In this document: positions 40,446-47,238 of the stretch, one piece after another
Layout of the letters: each line of letters opens with the position of its first letter
How positions within the stretch are numbered: the stretch's first letter is position 1
DNA from: a virus
IMG/VR virus record: IMGVR_UViG_3300034682_000453
Location: 1 to 58,998 of that record
Strand: one strand, 5' to 3'
Length of the DNA: 58,998 nt
Notes under the pieces: generated by a model
What the model saw: the letters and a program-made list of their open reading frames with translations, nothing else
What the model was told of the DNA's origin: nothing
Databases searched by the model: none
Program-made: the position numbers and the translations under genes

Positions 40446-41909
40446 CTAAAATTCCTTATCCTTGAAATAACCGCCTTTTTTTTGAGATTTAATGGCGGCC
40501 TTTTCTTCTTTAATTCGGTTTGCTTCTTCTTCAATTCGTCCATGAATAGCAGCAACGCTTGTCTGATCAACATCCAGATATCGGCCATTCACGAACTTGG
40601 TGTAAATCGTTCCGGTGAACCCCTCTCGGTTGAGGCGGACAATAATTTCTGCAATGTCTTGCAACTCGACATTGATCTTGTCGTTGTAAACAACATCTCT
40701 GTATAGACCGATCCACAGATCGCAATCCTGCTCAATTTGGCCCGTATCACGACTATCAGATGGCTGAGGGCGTTTATCCGGACGCTGTTCAAGTTGGCGG
40801 TTTAATTGGGTCAACAGCAGAACTGGACAGGCCATTTCTTTGGCGAGATTCTTTAGCCCTTTGGTGATGTTTCCGTAAGCCAGATCGTTACGCTCTGCCT
40901 TCTCCGCTTTCATCAGCGTGAGATAGTCGATGGCAATCAATCCAACACAACCATGCTTGCGTCGAATTCGTCTGGCCTCACTGACAACGTGAGACATGGA
41001 TATGCCCGGTGTGTCATCGATGTAGAGATTTGATAGCGCCAAATCACCTGCTACGGCGCAAGCCTTTTGCATCTGAGATCGGTCACTGTTTGGTGTCCAA
41101 AACACATTACTGTCCACGCTTGATTCCTGAGATACCATGCGTTCCCACAGTTGGATGTTTGACATTTCCAAGCTGAATGCGATAACCGGCTTTTTGGCGA
41201 TCAGCGTGGTGTTATTAACCCATCTCGCCAGAAATGCTGTCTTACCCATTTTTGGTCTGGCACCAACAGCAACCAGCGCCCCAGCGAGAATACCCTTTGG
41301 ATACAGGGCTGCATCAAGATCAGCGAATCCGGTTGTAAATCCAACTACCTCACCAGCTTTGCGCTTTGACCTCTCATCAAGTTCATCAGTCCACTTAAGC
41401 GCTATTTCTCTCGCCGATACCGCGCCCTTGTGCATGCCGCTTGATCTAGCCACTTCAAGCTCACCCAGCAAGCGGGAAGCCGCTTCAAATCGCTCCTCGT
41501 TTGTGGTTAGCTCAGTTGTCATCATCGCTTCAATGGCTTCGTTGTATTTCGCAATAGCCTGACGGCGCAATGAATTATCTTTCACGATCCGAGCGTAGGC
41601 TTTGATGTTTGCGGCGCTTGGTGTCAGCTTGGCGACTTGGCCCAAATAGGCATGCCCACCAACATCCTCGATCGTCCCGTTGACCTCCATCTCGTTCATC
41701 ACAGTCAAAAAGTCGATGTTGTCCCGTCTTGCTGCCAGCGTTTGCATGGCGGTGAACATCAACCGATGCGGCCGGCTGTAAAAATCATCGGCAACCAGTT
41801 TCAGTTCAAGCAACTTTGAGCCATCCAAGATCAACCCACCAAGAACCGATTGCTCTGCTTCGTGGCTTTGGGGCGGCAGTACGCCAAGGTTTTCAGCAAA
41901 AGCGTTCAT
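40446..41909 (-). CDS. dnaB: Replicative DNA helicase DnaB
   Basis: Encodes 487 residues. N-terminal DnaB domain (QSHEAEQSVLGGLILDGSKL) and RecA-like helicase with Walker A GARPKMGKT at 216-224, Walker B LIAIDYLTLM near 325, and the QLNRQLEQRPDKRPQPSDSR region near 365-385. It opens the phage replication fork. As in P22 (gene 12), the phage brings its own helicase and does not need a P-type loader. Start overlaps the O-like stop (ATGA). Confidence 0.9.
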   Translation of the reverse strand: MNAFAENLGVLPPQSHEAEQSVLGGLILDGSKLLELKLVADDFYSRPHRLMFTAMQTLAARRDNIDFLTVMNEMEVNGTIEDVGGHAYLGQVAKLTPSAANIKAYARIVKDNSLRRQAIAKYNEAIEAMMTTELTTNEERFEAASRLLGELEVARSSGMHKGAVSAREIALKWTDELDERSKRKAGEVVGFTTGFADLDAALYPKGILAGALVAVGARPKMGKTAFLARWVNNTTLIAKKPVIAFSLEMSNIQLWERMVSQESSVDSNVFWTPNSDRSQMQKACAVAGDLALSNLYIDDTPGISMSHVVSEARRIRRKHGCVGLIAIDYLTLMKAEKAERNDLAYGNITKGLKNLAKEMACPVLLLTQLNRQLEQRPDKRPQPSDSRDTGQIEQDCDLWIGLYRDVVYNDKINVELQDIAEIIVRLNREGFTGTIYTKFVNGRYLDVDQTSVAAIHGRIEEEANRIKEEKAAIKSQKKGGYFKDKEF

Positions 41910-42883
41910 TCGTCGTCACCCTCGATTTCCAATCGGCTGTCAGCAATGGAGCCCTCTTTGGTCGCTGTCAGCGTGTCTTGGCGTAACACAAAATCAAACG
42001 ATGCCCGCCAGCCTCGGTCGTTGTCACCGAAGTAAAACGGTCTGGCAGTGTGAGCGAATGCGTTCAGGTAGGCCGAGAAACATTCCAGCGTTGGAGCTTT
42101 GAGCAGTGGCAATAGTTTTTTCAGTGCTCGTTTACGCTTGTCGTTCATGACTGTACAGGTCGGTAATCTGTCGCCAAAGATCTCGTTGTAAGAATCCGCA
42201 AAGGCTTGGAAATTAATCGTCGGTTGTTTTGCTGCTGACGATTTTTTCTTGTCGCCAGCATCTGGCAATTCTGCGCCAGCAGATTGCGAGTCACCGAAGG
42301 GGACTATAGGGGTTTTATTTAAGATCTCTTTATACTGTCGTTGGTCGTTGGTCTGGTCGTTTAACTGGTCGTTGGTCTGGTCGTTGCCACCATCTAAAGC
42401 CTTATGTGGCGCGGGTTCTGGCTGGTCGTTGGTCTGGTCGTTTAACTGGTCGTTGGTCTGGTCGTTATTTTCACCGTTTTTAGGGTCAAAAACGGGCTGA
42501 TAAACGTCATATTTCAGCAGTGTAATGATCGTAAATCCATTCACGCCTTTCTTGGTTTCAACCCTGATCCGGTCCTCACTTTCAAACGCTTTTAGCGCAG
42601 CCTTTACGCACGATTCAGTTAAACCACAATCGAATGCGAGCTGCTTTCTAGAAGTCACTACCTGCCCTCTTTTGCGATTAACCAGAGCGCCGTTAAATGT
42701 GATGACTTTGCTTGTGTAGTTCGCATCCAGGATCAAGTGTACCCACAGCGCTACACGCTCAGGATTTCGTTTAAATGAACAATTTTTCAAGGTGCGCGAC
42801 AGAAGTACAAAGCTTGTATCTTTGCTTTCCATATCGCCGTTGCTCTTGTTTATCGGGAATTTAATTACTCTTGCGGTATTCAT
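41906..42883 (-). CDS. Replication initiator (O-like)
   Basis: Encodes 325 residues. Residues about 30-120 form a winged-helix DNA-binding domain (LALWVHLILD-like, GQVVTSRKQLAFDCGLTESC, VKAALKAFE) as in lambda O/phage replication proteins. About 130-175 is a low-complexity tract of NDQ repeats, encoded by iterons. The C-terminal third (FQAFADSYNEIFGDRLPTCT ... RPFYFGDNDRGWRASFDFVL) resembles the helicase-contact end of such initiators. It should bind the origin inside its own gene and recruit DnaB. Confidence 0.8.
   Translation of the reverse strand: MNTARVIKFPINKSNGDMESKDTSFVLLSRTLKNCSFKRNPERVALWVHLILDANYTSKVITFNGALVNRKRGQVVTSRKQLAFDCGLTESCVKAALKAFESEDRIRVETKKGVNGFTIITLLKYDVYQPVFDPKNGENNDQTNDQLNDQTNDQPEPAPHKALDGGNDQTNDQLNDQTNDQRQYKEILNKTPIVPFGDSQSAGAELPDAGDKKKSSAAKQPTINFQAFADSYNEIFGDRLPTCTVMNDKRKRALKKLLPLLKAPTLECFSAYLNAFAHTARPFYFGDNDRGWRASFDFVLRQDTLTATKEGSIADSRLEIEGDDE
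42342..42465. repeat. Iteron cluster, candidate replication origin
   Basis: Eight copies of TGGTCGT at exactly 12-bp spacing in two groups of four (42342, 42354, 42366, 42378; 42423, 42435, 42447, 42459), separated by about 38 bp. A T/A-rich stretch lies at 42313-42335. Lambda and its relatives carry origin iterons within the O gene; the layout here is the same. Confidence 0.75.
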
Positions 42884-42885
42884 GA

Positions 42886-43008
42886 TTAAATCCCCAGCTC
42901 ATCAGCCAGCCTGCGGATCGCGTTCTGGTATTCTTGGTTGGTTAAATTTTGCTTTTGCAGATCAGCTTTGCGTTGTTCGTAAATCTGCCAAACGGTTTGA
43001 TCGCTCAT
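42886..43008 (-). CDS. Small protein before O-like gene
   Basis: Encodes 40 residues (MSDQTVWQIYEQRKADLQKQ...) from ATG 43008, with AGGAG 8 nt upstream; a longer frame to 43125 is rejected because it overlaps another real gene. The start overlaps the preceding stop as ATGA. Helical and charged; function unknown. Confidence 0.55.
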   Translation of the reverse strand: MSDQTVWQIYEQRKADLQKQNLTNQEYQNAIRRLADELGI

Positions 43009-43178
43009 GCTGGCACTCCTACCTGAATTAATACGCGATTGTTTATCAGCGGAGTAACCAGCACGCAGCGCGATTCCCCTACCCACTGTTTCCCAATTAA
43101 CTGGAATCCGTTTAACTTCATCCAAATTGGCACAAATTTCTTTTCAATCTTTACTGGCTCATCAGTTGGCGCTATCAT
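43005..43178 (-). CDS. Small hypothetical early protein
   Basis: Encodes 57 residues (MIAPTDEPVKIEKKFVPIWM ... LIQVGVPA) with AAGGAA 8 nt before the ATG and an ATGA overlap with the next gene. The beta-rich pattern WMKLNGFQLIGKQW looks like a natural small domain. The OOP-like promoter lies within its start region on the other strand. Confidence 0.6.
   Translation of the reverse strand: MIAPTDEPVKIEKKFVPIWMKLNGFQLIGKQWVGESRCVLVTPLINNRVLIQVGVPA
43150..43178 (+). promoter_or_regulatory. OOP-like antisense promoter
   Basis: TTTACT (-35, 43150-43155) and TATCAT (-10, 43173-43178; 5 of 6 consensus) with a 17-bp spacer on the plus strand. Confidence 0.6.
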
Positions 43179-43184
43179 TTGTAT

Positions 43185-43249
43185 ATTCCTTTGACGCTAT
43201 CGAAGTGAATCAATGCCCTGGGCTGCTACAACAGCGCCGGGGCTTTTTT
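43185..43249 (+). ncRNA. Candidate OOP-like antisense RNA
   Basis: A plus-strand promoter (43150-43178) would start an RNA near 43185. A strong terminator at 43215-43249 (11 bp with one bulge, then T6) would end it. The ~65-nt product runs antisense to the leftward early transcript, between the cro-proximal genes and the replication genes, like lambda OOP RNA. It ends at the stop codon of the 58-aa gene. Confidence 0.55.
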
Positions 43250-43250
43250 A

Positions 43251-43427
43251 TTAGTGATAAACTACTTCCTGATCAATTTCTGCCCCAACTGAACATGGGG
43301 TTTCTAGGCACGACCTACTGAGCATTAATCCGCTACGCTTTTGTAAACAAACGGTTAGCTCAGACATAAGGTTTCGTGACAATGCTTCCATTACTTTTTC
43401 CTCTAAATCAGTTTTATCGTCGTCCAT
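43251..43427 (-). CDS. Small early protein
   Basis: Encodes 58 residues (MDDDKTDLEEKVMEALSRNL...) with GAGAAG 7 nt upstream. Acidic N-terminus, Cys/Ser-rich C-terminus. It lies in the gap between the gene at 43444 and the replication block. Not recognised. Confidence 0.5.
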   Translation of the reverse strand: MDDDKTDLEEKVMEALSRNLMSELTVCLQKRSGLMLSRSCLETPCSVGAEIDQEVVYH

Positions 43428-43443
43428 TTATTGGCTTCTCTCG

Positions 43444-43704
43444 CTACCCGTTAACTATGTCTAAAACATCCTTTTCGCTAACCCCAAGCTCACGTGCAGT
43501 AGTTTTAACCACACGGCTAAATAGCTCTGGCTGCTCATCTCGTATTTTTTGCATCCCCATTTTTATCAGGAGTGATGCGCCAGAACCTGGGCGCGATCTG
43601 ATGGAGAAGCACGTATTGTTTAACAGCGAGATAAATGAGCGGTTACCTCGCACTCGTGGCCCATCAATGGAAATTTTATCGATTGGTAAACTTGGTCTTG
43701 GCAT
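43444..43704 (-). CDS. Hypothetical protein in the cII position
   Basis: Encodes 86 residues with AGAGGTAG before the ATG. The C-terminus is helical (MQKIRDEQPELFSRVVKTTA), the N-terminus basic. It lies directly after cro, where lambda has cII, but no CII-type helix-turn-helix is visible. Role unknown. Confidence 0.5.
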   Translation of the reverse strand: MPRPSLPIDKISIDGPRVRGNRSFISLLNNTCFSIRSRPGSGASLLIKMGMQKIRDEQPELFSRVVKTTARELGVSEKDVLDIVNG

Positions 43705-43744
43705 GGGTACTACCTCTATTGGATGTGGTGTCCGATTGATTTTG

Positions 43745-43981
43745 TTATGCAGCTTCGCTGCTGGTTTCAGCCTGAACAGGTTTACCCGTCAGGAAGTTGA
43801 AATACTTTTCTGCCTCTTCATCCATGGCCAAAGCTCCATTGCTAAGATGGAAGGCTCGGATCTGCAGCTGTGTGGAAGGTCTTCCATATCTAGCCTTGCT
43901 AATGGATGCCTTGCTGAACCCAAGAGCCTCAACAGCTACCTTGTTTCTGCCGAAATGCTTAATTATGTCGTCATGAGTCAT
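43745..43981 (-). CDS. cro: Cro-like repressor
   Basis: Encodes 78 residues from ATG 43981, with GGAGGAG just upstream. DIIKHFGRNKVAVEALGFSK and ASISKARYGRPSTQLQIRAF follow the Cro/YdaS-type helix-turn-helix order, ending in a dimer strand and an acidic tail. It is divergent from the repressor across a shared operator region and starts the leftward lytic operon. Confidence 0.75.
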   Translation of the reverse strand: MTHDDIIKHFGRNKVAVEALGFSKASISKARYGRPSTQLQIRAFHLSNGALAMDEEAEKYFNFLTGKPVQAETSSEAA

Positions 43982-44003
43982 ATACTCCTCCAATTGAACA
44001 AAG

Positions 44004-44070
44004 TTTATATCTCGAAACAAAACAAAGCAACATATCGAAACATTATTTTGTTTACCATTAGAAACAAAGT
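44004..44070. promoter_or_regulatory. Right operator / cro-cI promoter region
   Basis: Boxes CGAAAC at 44013 and 44036 and the relative AGAAAC at 44060, spaced 23-24 bp. The middle box belongs to a dyad (AAACA, 6 bp, TGTTT). A minus-strand TATAAA (-10) at 44009-44004 serves cro. A weak plus-strand set (TTGTTT, TAATCA) could serve the repressor. Confidence 0.65.
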
Positions 44071-44087
44071 AATCAGTGGTAAGTTTT

Positions 44088-44750
44088 ATGAATAACGAAT
44101 GGTTCAGCGATCGCCTTGTCGGTTTGGCTAATAAGAATGGTCTTAAGCAAGTTGATATCGTCAGGATTACTGGCGCATCAAGAGCGTCTGTTAGTAAGTG
44201 GTTTGCAGGGATTTCTGTTCCAGATTCAACTTACCTGGCGAAGCTATCTGAACATTTCGAAGTGTCAGTAAATTGGTTGCTAACAGGTAAAGACGGATCT
44301 GTAGGTCACGAAATATCTGTACTAAATGAATACAGGCCTCGCAAAGTTCCTTTGTTATCTAATGTTCAGGCGGGCATGTGGAGTGATACTGGATGCACAG
44401 ATCCACTAATGTCATGTTCTGAATGGGTAAATACAACGGAAGATGTTTCTGAAAATGCATTTGCGTTAACAGTTCGTGGTGACAGTATGTATAACCCAGC
44501 TGATCGCAGAAGTCTGATTGATGGCGCGGTCGTTATTGTTGATACCGCATTCAACCCTGACCCATCAGACCTAAACCATAAGATTGTTGTGGCTATGCTT
44601 GACGGAACTAATGAGGCAACAATAAAAGAGTTTGTGAGAGATGGAGCGAGCGTCTATCTAAAACCGCTAAACCCTAGATACCCAATCATCCCCGTTGATA
44701 GCAATTGCAGAATTGTTGCCGTTGCAAAAGAAGGTAAAATTAAACTTTAA
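44088..44750 (+). CDS. cI: CI-like repressor with LexA/S24 protease domain
   Basis: Encodes 220 residues from ATG 44088 (GGTAAG upstream; an in-frame GTG at 44076 is rejected). Helix-turn-helix at about 18-45 (LKQVDIVRITGASRASVSKW). The C-terminal S24 domain has the Ala95-Gly96 cleavage site, Ser133 in RGDSM and Lys180, so RecA-stimulated self-cleavage and SOS induction are expected. It maintains lysogeny by binding the CGAAAC clusters on both sides. Confidence 0.9.
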   Translation: MNNEWFSDRLVGLANKNGLKQVDIVRITGASRASVSKWFAGISVPDSTYLAKLSEHFEVSVNWLLTGKDGSVGHEISVLNEYRPRKVPLLSNVQAGMWSDTGCTDPLMSCSEWVNTTEDVSENAFALTVRGDSMYNPADRRSLIDGAVVIVDTAFNPDPSDLNHKIVVAMLDGTNEATIKEFVRDGASVYLKPLNPRYPIIPVDSNCRIVAVAKEGKIKL

Positions 44751-44796
44751 AAAACCTGAAAATGTCGATGTTTAGCATAAGGATGTGAACTTGATA

Positions 44797-45279
44797 ATGT
44801 CATTAAACTATTCATCCGTATTTTTGCGAATAGCTCGCGTTATAGCTTTCTTGCTCGCCATATTAACTATAAATAATAGTTATGCTGAATTCGTCATTTC
44901 TGGTGAGGATAGTTGCTTAGGAAATAATGCCTATGCTTATTATTTTTCAGAAAATGCGCCATTCCCTGATTTTTCAGTGAAAGTGAATGAATTTTCTCCA
45001 TTCCAAGACTTAACATTTAAGCTTGTCGATGATCCTATGCAAGCAGATCTTGTATTTGTTGATGGAGCTGAAAACTCCGATATGAAGGTTTGTAAAAACA
45101 GGACTAGCATTGGCGTAAAAACAATTAAAGTATCTGAATTCATTGCATTTCCAAATATAACGGTAAGGCTTTCTGAGTACCCAGCAACCTATGATTACAA
45201 AATTTTTATTTCCTCAAGTGAATTCACAAAAGAAGAAGTCGCTGCGCTTTTTGCAGTTATATGGAAATCCAAAAAATAA
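44797..45279 (+). CDS. Exported protein next to cI
   Basis: About 160 residues; ATG 44797 is preferred, TTG 44791 or GTG 44785 are possible. An N-terminal signal peptide (RIARVIAFLLAILTINNSYA then E) is followed by a mixed alpha/beta periplasmic domain with three Cys. Co-oriented with the repressor and 46 bp downstream, so likely expressed in the lysogen. A surface or exclusion role is an inference. No family recognised. Confidence 0.6.
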   Translation: MSLNYSSVFLRIARVIAFLLAILTINNSYAEFVISGEDSCLGNNAYAYYFSENAPFPDFSVKVNEFSPFQDLTFKLVDDPMQADLVFVDGAENSDMKVCKNRTSIGVKTIKVSEFIAFPNITVRLSEYPATYDYKIFISSSEFTKEEVAALFAVIWKSKK

Positions 45280-45346
45280 TGAATGAAAATAGTCACGCTT
45301 AACTTTTGTTGTTTAAGATAAATGTCACAACCAAAGGATGGTTAAA

Positions 45347-45499
45347 ATGAAAAAACTAGCTTTAGTGTTCATGGCTTTACTATCTATATCTGTCAGTTCT
45401 TCCGTTTTTGCTGGAAACTGCCAGCATGATTCAGATACCGCGGCTGATGGGTCTCGTTGTGGTGGTCGATCTGCTGATTCTCGCCCAGGTGGCGATTAA
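45347..45499 (+). CDS. Small secreted protein with CGGRSADSRPGG tail
   Basis: Encodes 50 residues with AAGGATGG before the ATG. Signal peptide of about 22 residues ending VFA, then a 27-residue mature part with two Cys and the tail CGGRSADSRPGGD. Similar tails occur in small exported proteins of proteobacteria, as far as I recall. Placed between two other exported-protein genes. Function unknown. Confidence 0.65.
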   Translation: MKKLALVFMALLSISVSSSVFAGNCQHDSDTAADGSRCGGRSADSRPGGD

Positions 45500-45500
45500 A

Positions 45501-45797
45501 ATGAATTTTCGTTTTATTTTGGACACCTGTTTGTTCCTTCTGACAAGCTGTGCAACATCACCGAAATACACCGTTCTTGACGCTGATGAAAACATGGTTA
45601 AATCATGTACCTTTGTGGAGTCAGTAAGTGGAACGTCAGGTATTGGCGGATTATTTGCTTCACAAGGCGTATCAAATGCAAAGAGTGAGGCGAGATCTCA
45701 GGCTGCAAGCTCAGGTGCAACGCATATTGTTTGGAGTTCAGTTAGTGGTGGCATGACGGCATCAGTAAGCGGAAGCGCCTATAAATGCCCTAAGTAA
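45501..45797 (+). CDS. Lipoprotein, DUF4156-like
   Basis: Encodes 98 residues from ATG 45501, one base after the previous stop. Lipobox LLTSC gives a lipidated Cys near residue 17. The mature part (VKSCTFVESVSGTSG ... EARSQAASSGATHIVW) resembles small DUF4156-type lipoproteins. Followed by a terminator. Likely an outer-membrane conversion protein. Confidence 0.6.
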   Translation: MNFRFILDTCLFLLTSCATSPKYTVLDADENMVKSCTFVESVSGTSGIGGLFASQGVSNAKSEARSQAASSGATHIVWSSVSGGMTASVSGSAYKCPK

Positions 45798-45814
45798 ACC
45801 ATAACACCTATTCA

Positions 45815-45840
45815 AGGCTGCCATTCGGCGGCCTTTTTTA
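45815..45840 (+). terminator. Intrinsic terminator after lysogeny genes
   Basis: AGGCTGCC-ATTC-GGCGGCCT stem followed by T6. It isolates the repressor transcript from the next promoter. Confidence 0.8.
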
Positions 45841-45877
45841 TTCCCCGAAGAAACACGAGTCCGATCACAAAAGTAAC

Positions 45878-45945
45878 CTCGAAACAGAAATGTTAACTTT
45901 GCGAAACATTTATTCTTGACTAAAAAGTTTCGATGAATTAACTTT
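45878..45945 (+). promoter_or_regulatory. Left operator and rightward early promoter (pL equivalent)
   Basis: CGAAAC at 45880 and 45902 and its inverse GTTTCG at 45927, the same box as beside cI, with about 22-25 bp spacing. A -35 TTGACT (45916-45921) is followed by TTAACT at 16-nt spacing. The repressor should shut off this promoter, which drives the large RNA, the tRNA and the recombination operon. Confidence 0.6.
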
Positions 45946-46403
45946 ATCACATCGGCACGTTGTGCCAGCAGCAGCACAGAGTGCGGCGAGAGAACAAACC
46001 GGAGTGAGTCACCCGACGACTCAAGCGATACGCGATGTAATGCAAAGCTGAATCAGAGAGCTTTCCCTTACCCCGCGACAGATTGAAACCTTCCGTCAAA
46101 TCTTCGGATTTCTTGACGCGGGAAAACTCAACCTGAAATCGCCGTTCTTTCCGTATCAATCCGTCGATACGGGACAATCTGGGGAAACGAGACTGATATC
46201 TCAGTGAGCAGCAGTCATGGAATCAGCGAAACCCGATGCGGAGAGTATCGGCCGGAGTTGATATGAACTGTGTAACGTTTGTTTGGTCTCTAAAACTCGC
46301 TTGTAAAAGGCATCAGCGTGGCGAGGTTAATTAATAACGCTGAGCAAAGCCCATTCAATGAGTGGGCAACTCAATCTGTTATCGCTAAGCGCTGCGGATA
46401 AAA

Positions 46404-46664
46404 ATGCGGGGAAAGTCGGCCAGCAGCAACACCGGTTATGGCGCTCGAATACCTCCTTGGATAGCAGATTTAGTTGTGATTGTTTTGGCGGGAGCGGTTT
46501 CCACTCTTGCCAAGCGGAAAGTCAACGAAATGGATTATAGCAATGGGGCCAAGCTCACCCCATCCATGAAACAAGTTGCCAGGAATGCGTCTGGTGTGGC
46601 GCCAGACCTTCCGCCAAAACAATCAGGCATGAAAATAAAACGGACCGGAGATTCCGGTAGATAA
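46404..46664 (+). CDS. Doubtful 86-aa frame within the structured RNA
   Basis: ATG 46404 with a weak GGAT upstream. The translation (MRGKSASSNTGYGARIPPWI ... ) is net basic and has one hydrophobic stretch near 20-33, and reads like a possible protein. But the same bases form clean hairpins at 46534-46558, 46589-46607 and 46644-46658. It could be an early basic regulator in the N position, or a chance frame. Confidence 0.35.
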   Translation: MRGKSASSNTGYGARIPPWIADLVVIVLAGAVSTLAKRKVNEMDYSNGAKLTPSMKQVARNASGVAPDLPPKQSGMKIKRTGDSGR

Positions 46665-46748
46665 ATCAACGGAGGGTTTACGCAGATGTGAAAACAAATA
46701 CTCCATCTAAATCGATGGCAGAGGTTAATTAATCCTGGTGCGTAAAAA

Positions 46749-46789
46749 CCTACACGAGCAGTAAAGGCTGCGCCGGAGACGTAACCGGT
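46749..46789 (+). repeat. Two-hairpin RNA module, copy A
   Basis: CCTACACGA, a first stem GCAG/CTGC, one base, then GCCGG-AGACGTAA-CCGGT. Copy B (46930-46971) has the same loop and spacer but different stem bases that still pair. Confidence 0.7.
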
Positions 46790-46929
46790 AGTTGTGATGG
46801 TTGGCGAATTGAATTACCGGCAGCGCAGATTATGCGTCTAGTGGTTGCCAACGTGCGCCATGAATGCTCATGCGGTTTAACTCCGCAGCTTGGGACGATA
46901 TGGATTCACTACTAACCATCACAACCAAC

Positions 46930-46971
46930 CCTACACGAACGGTGAAAGGCCGGGCTGGAGACGTAACCAGC
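46930..46971 (+). repeat. Two-hairpin RNA module, copy B
   Basis: CCTACACGA, stem CGG/CCG, then GCTGG-AGACGTAA-CCAGC. Relative to copy A the second stem changes C-G to U-A and G-U to G-C, so pairing is kept while sequence changes. It ends 5 nt before the tRNA. Confidence 0.7.
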
Positions 46972-46976
46972 ATAAC

Positions 46977-47053
46977 ACCCTGTTAGCTCAGCCGGATAGA
47001 GCAACGACCTTCTAAGTCGTGGGTCGCAGGTTCGAGTCCTGTGCAGGGCGCCA
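46977..47053 (+). tRNA. tRNA-Arg (anticodon UCU)
   Basis: 77 nt with encoded CCA. D-arm (TAGCTCAGCCGGATAGAGCA), anticodon stem ACGAC/GTCGT with loop CTTCTAA (anticodon TCT, reads AGA), T-arm GCAGG-TTCGAGT-CCTGT, discriminator G. The acceptor stem pairs at positions 2-7, but position 1 is A opposite C72. Phages often carry tRNA-Arg(UCU) for AGA codons; Stx phages also do. Confidence 0.9.
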
Positions 47054-47238
47054 TTTCGAGTACATCGGGGATTGCATTGCGCGTGGCTTGCTGTGCGGTG
47101 AGCTTAAAAAGTTGATGCGTGGTGCGCACACGTCATGCGTTGGGTGAGCGTAATTCGACTTGTCGTTGTTCCGCAGTGCAATCCACCGCTGTATTCGTAG
47201 TACAGCAAACCAACATTAATCAACCAATGTTGCTGTGA

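Larger units (their letters stand above)
45950..46971 (+). ncRNA. Large, highly structured phage RNA (candidate)
   Basis: About 1.0 kb with no convincing gene except one doubtful frame. At least 18 perfect hairpins can be read: e.g. 45954-45966 (GGCAC/GTGCC), 45974-45984, 46006-46022, 46044-46064, 46094-46118 with a UUCG tetraloop inside a CCCG/CGGG closing helix (46072-46122), 46151-46172, 46192-46205, 46314-46342, 46349-46367 (8 bp), 46703-46718. A 12-bp perfect helix (46791-46802 with 46914-46925) encloses a branched domain. The 13-mer GAGGTTAATTAAT occurs twice. It begins at the early promoter and ends 5 nt before a tRNA. Size, ornateness and tRNA linkage recall GOLLD/ROOL-class RNAs, but I cannot align it to them. 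Confidence 0.65.

Noticed and set aside
42342-42465. CRISPR or tandem-repeat slippage
   Set aside because: Strict 12-bp spacing within an initiator gene fits origin iterons better, and there are no spacers.
43444-43704. CII transcription activator
   Set aside because: Right position, but no CII-type helix-turn-helix is visible.
45947-46177. Minus-strand frame within the structured RNA
   Set aside because: Opposite to the promoter, no start signal, and every part is explained by plus-strand hairpins.
45950-46971. Group I or group II intron
   Set aside because: No intron-encoded protein, no interrupted gene on either side, and no recognisable catalytic core order.
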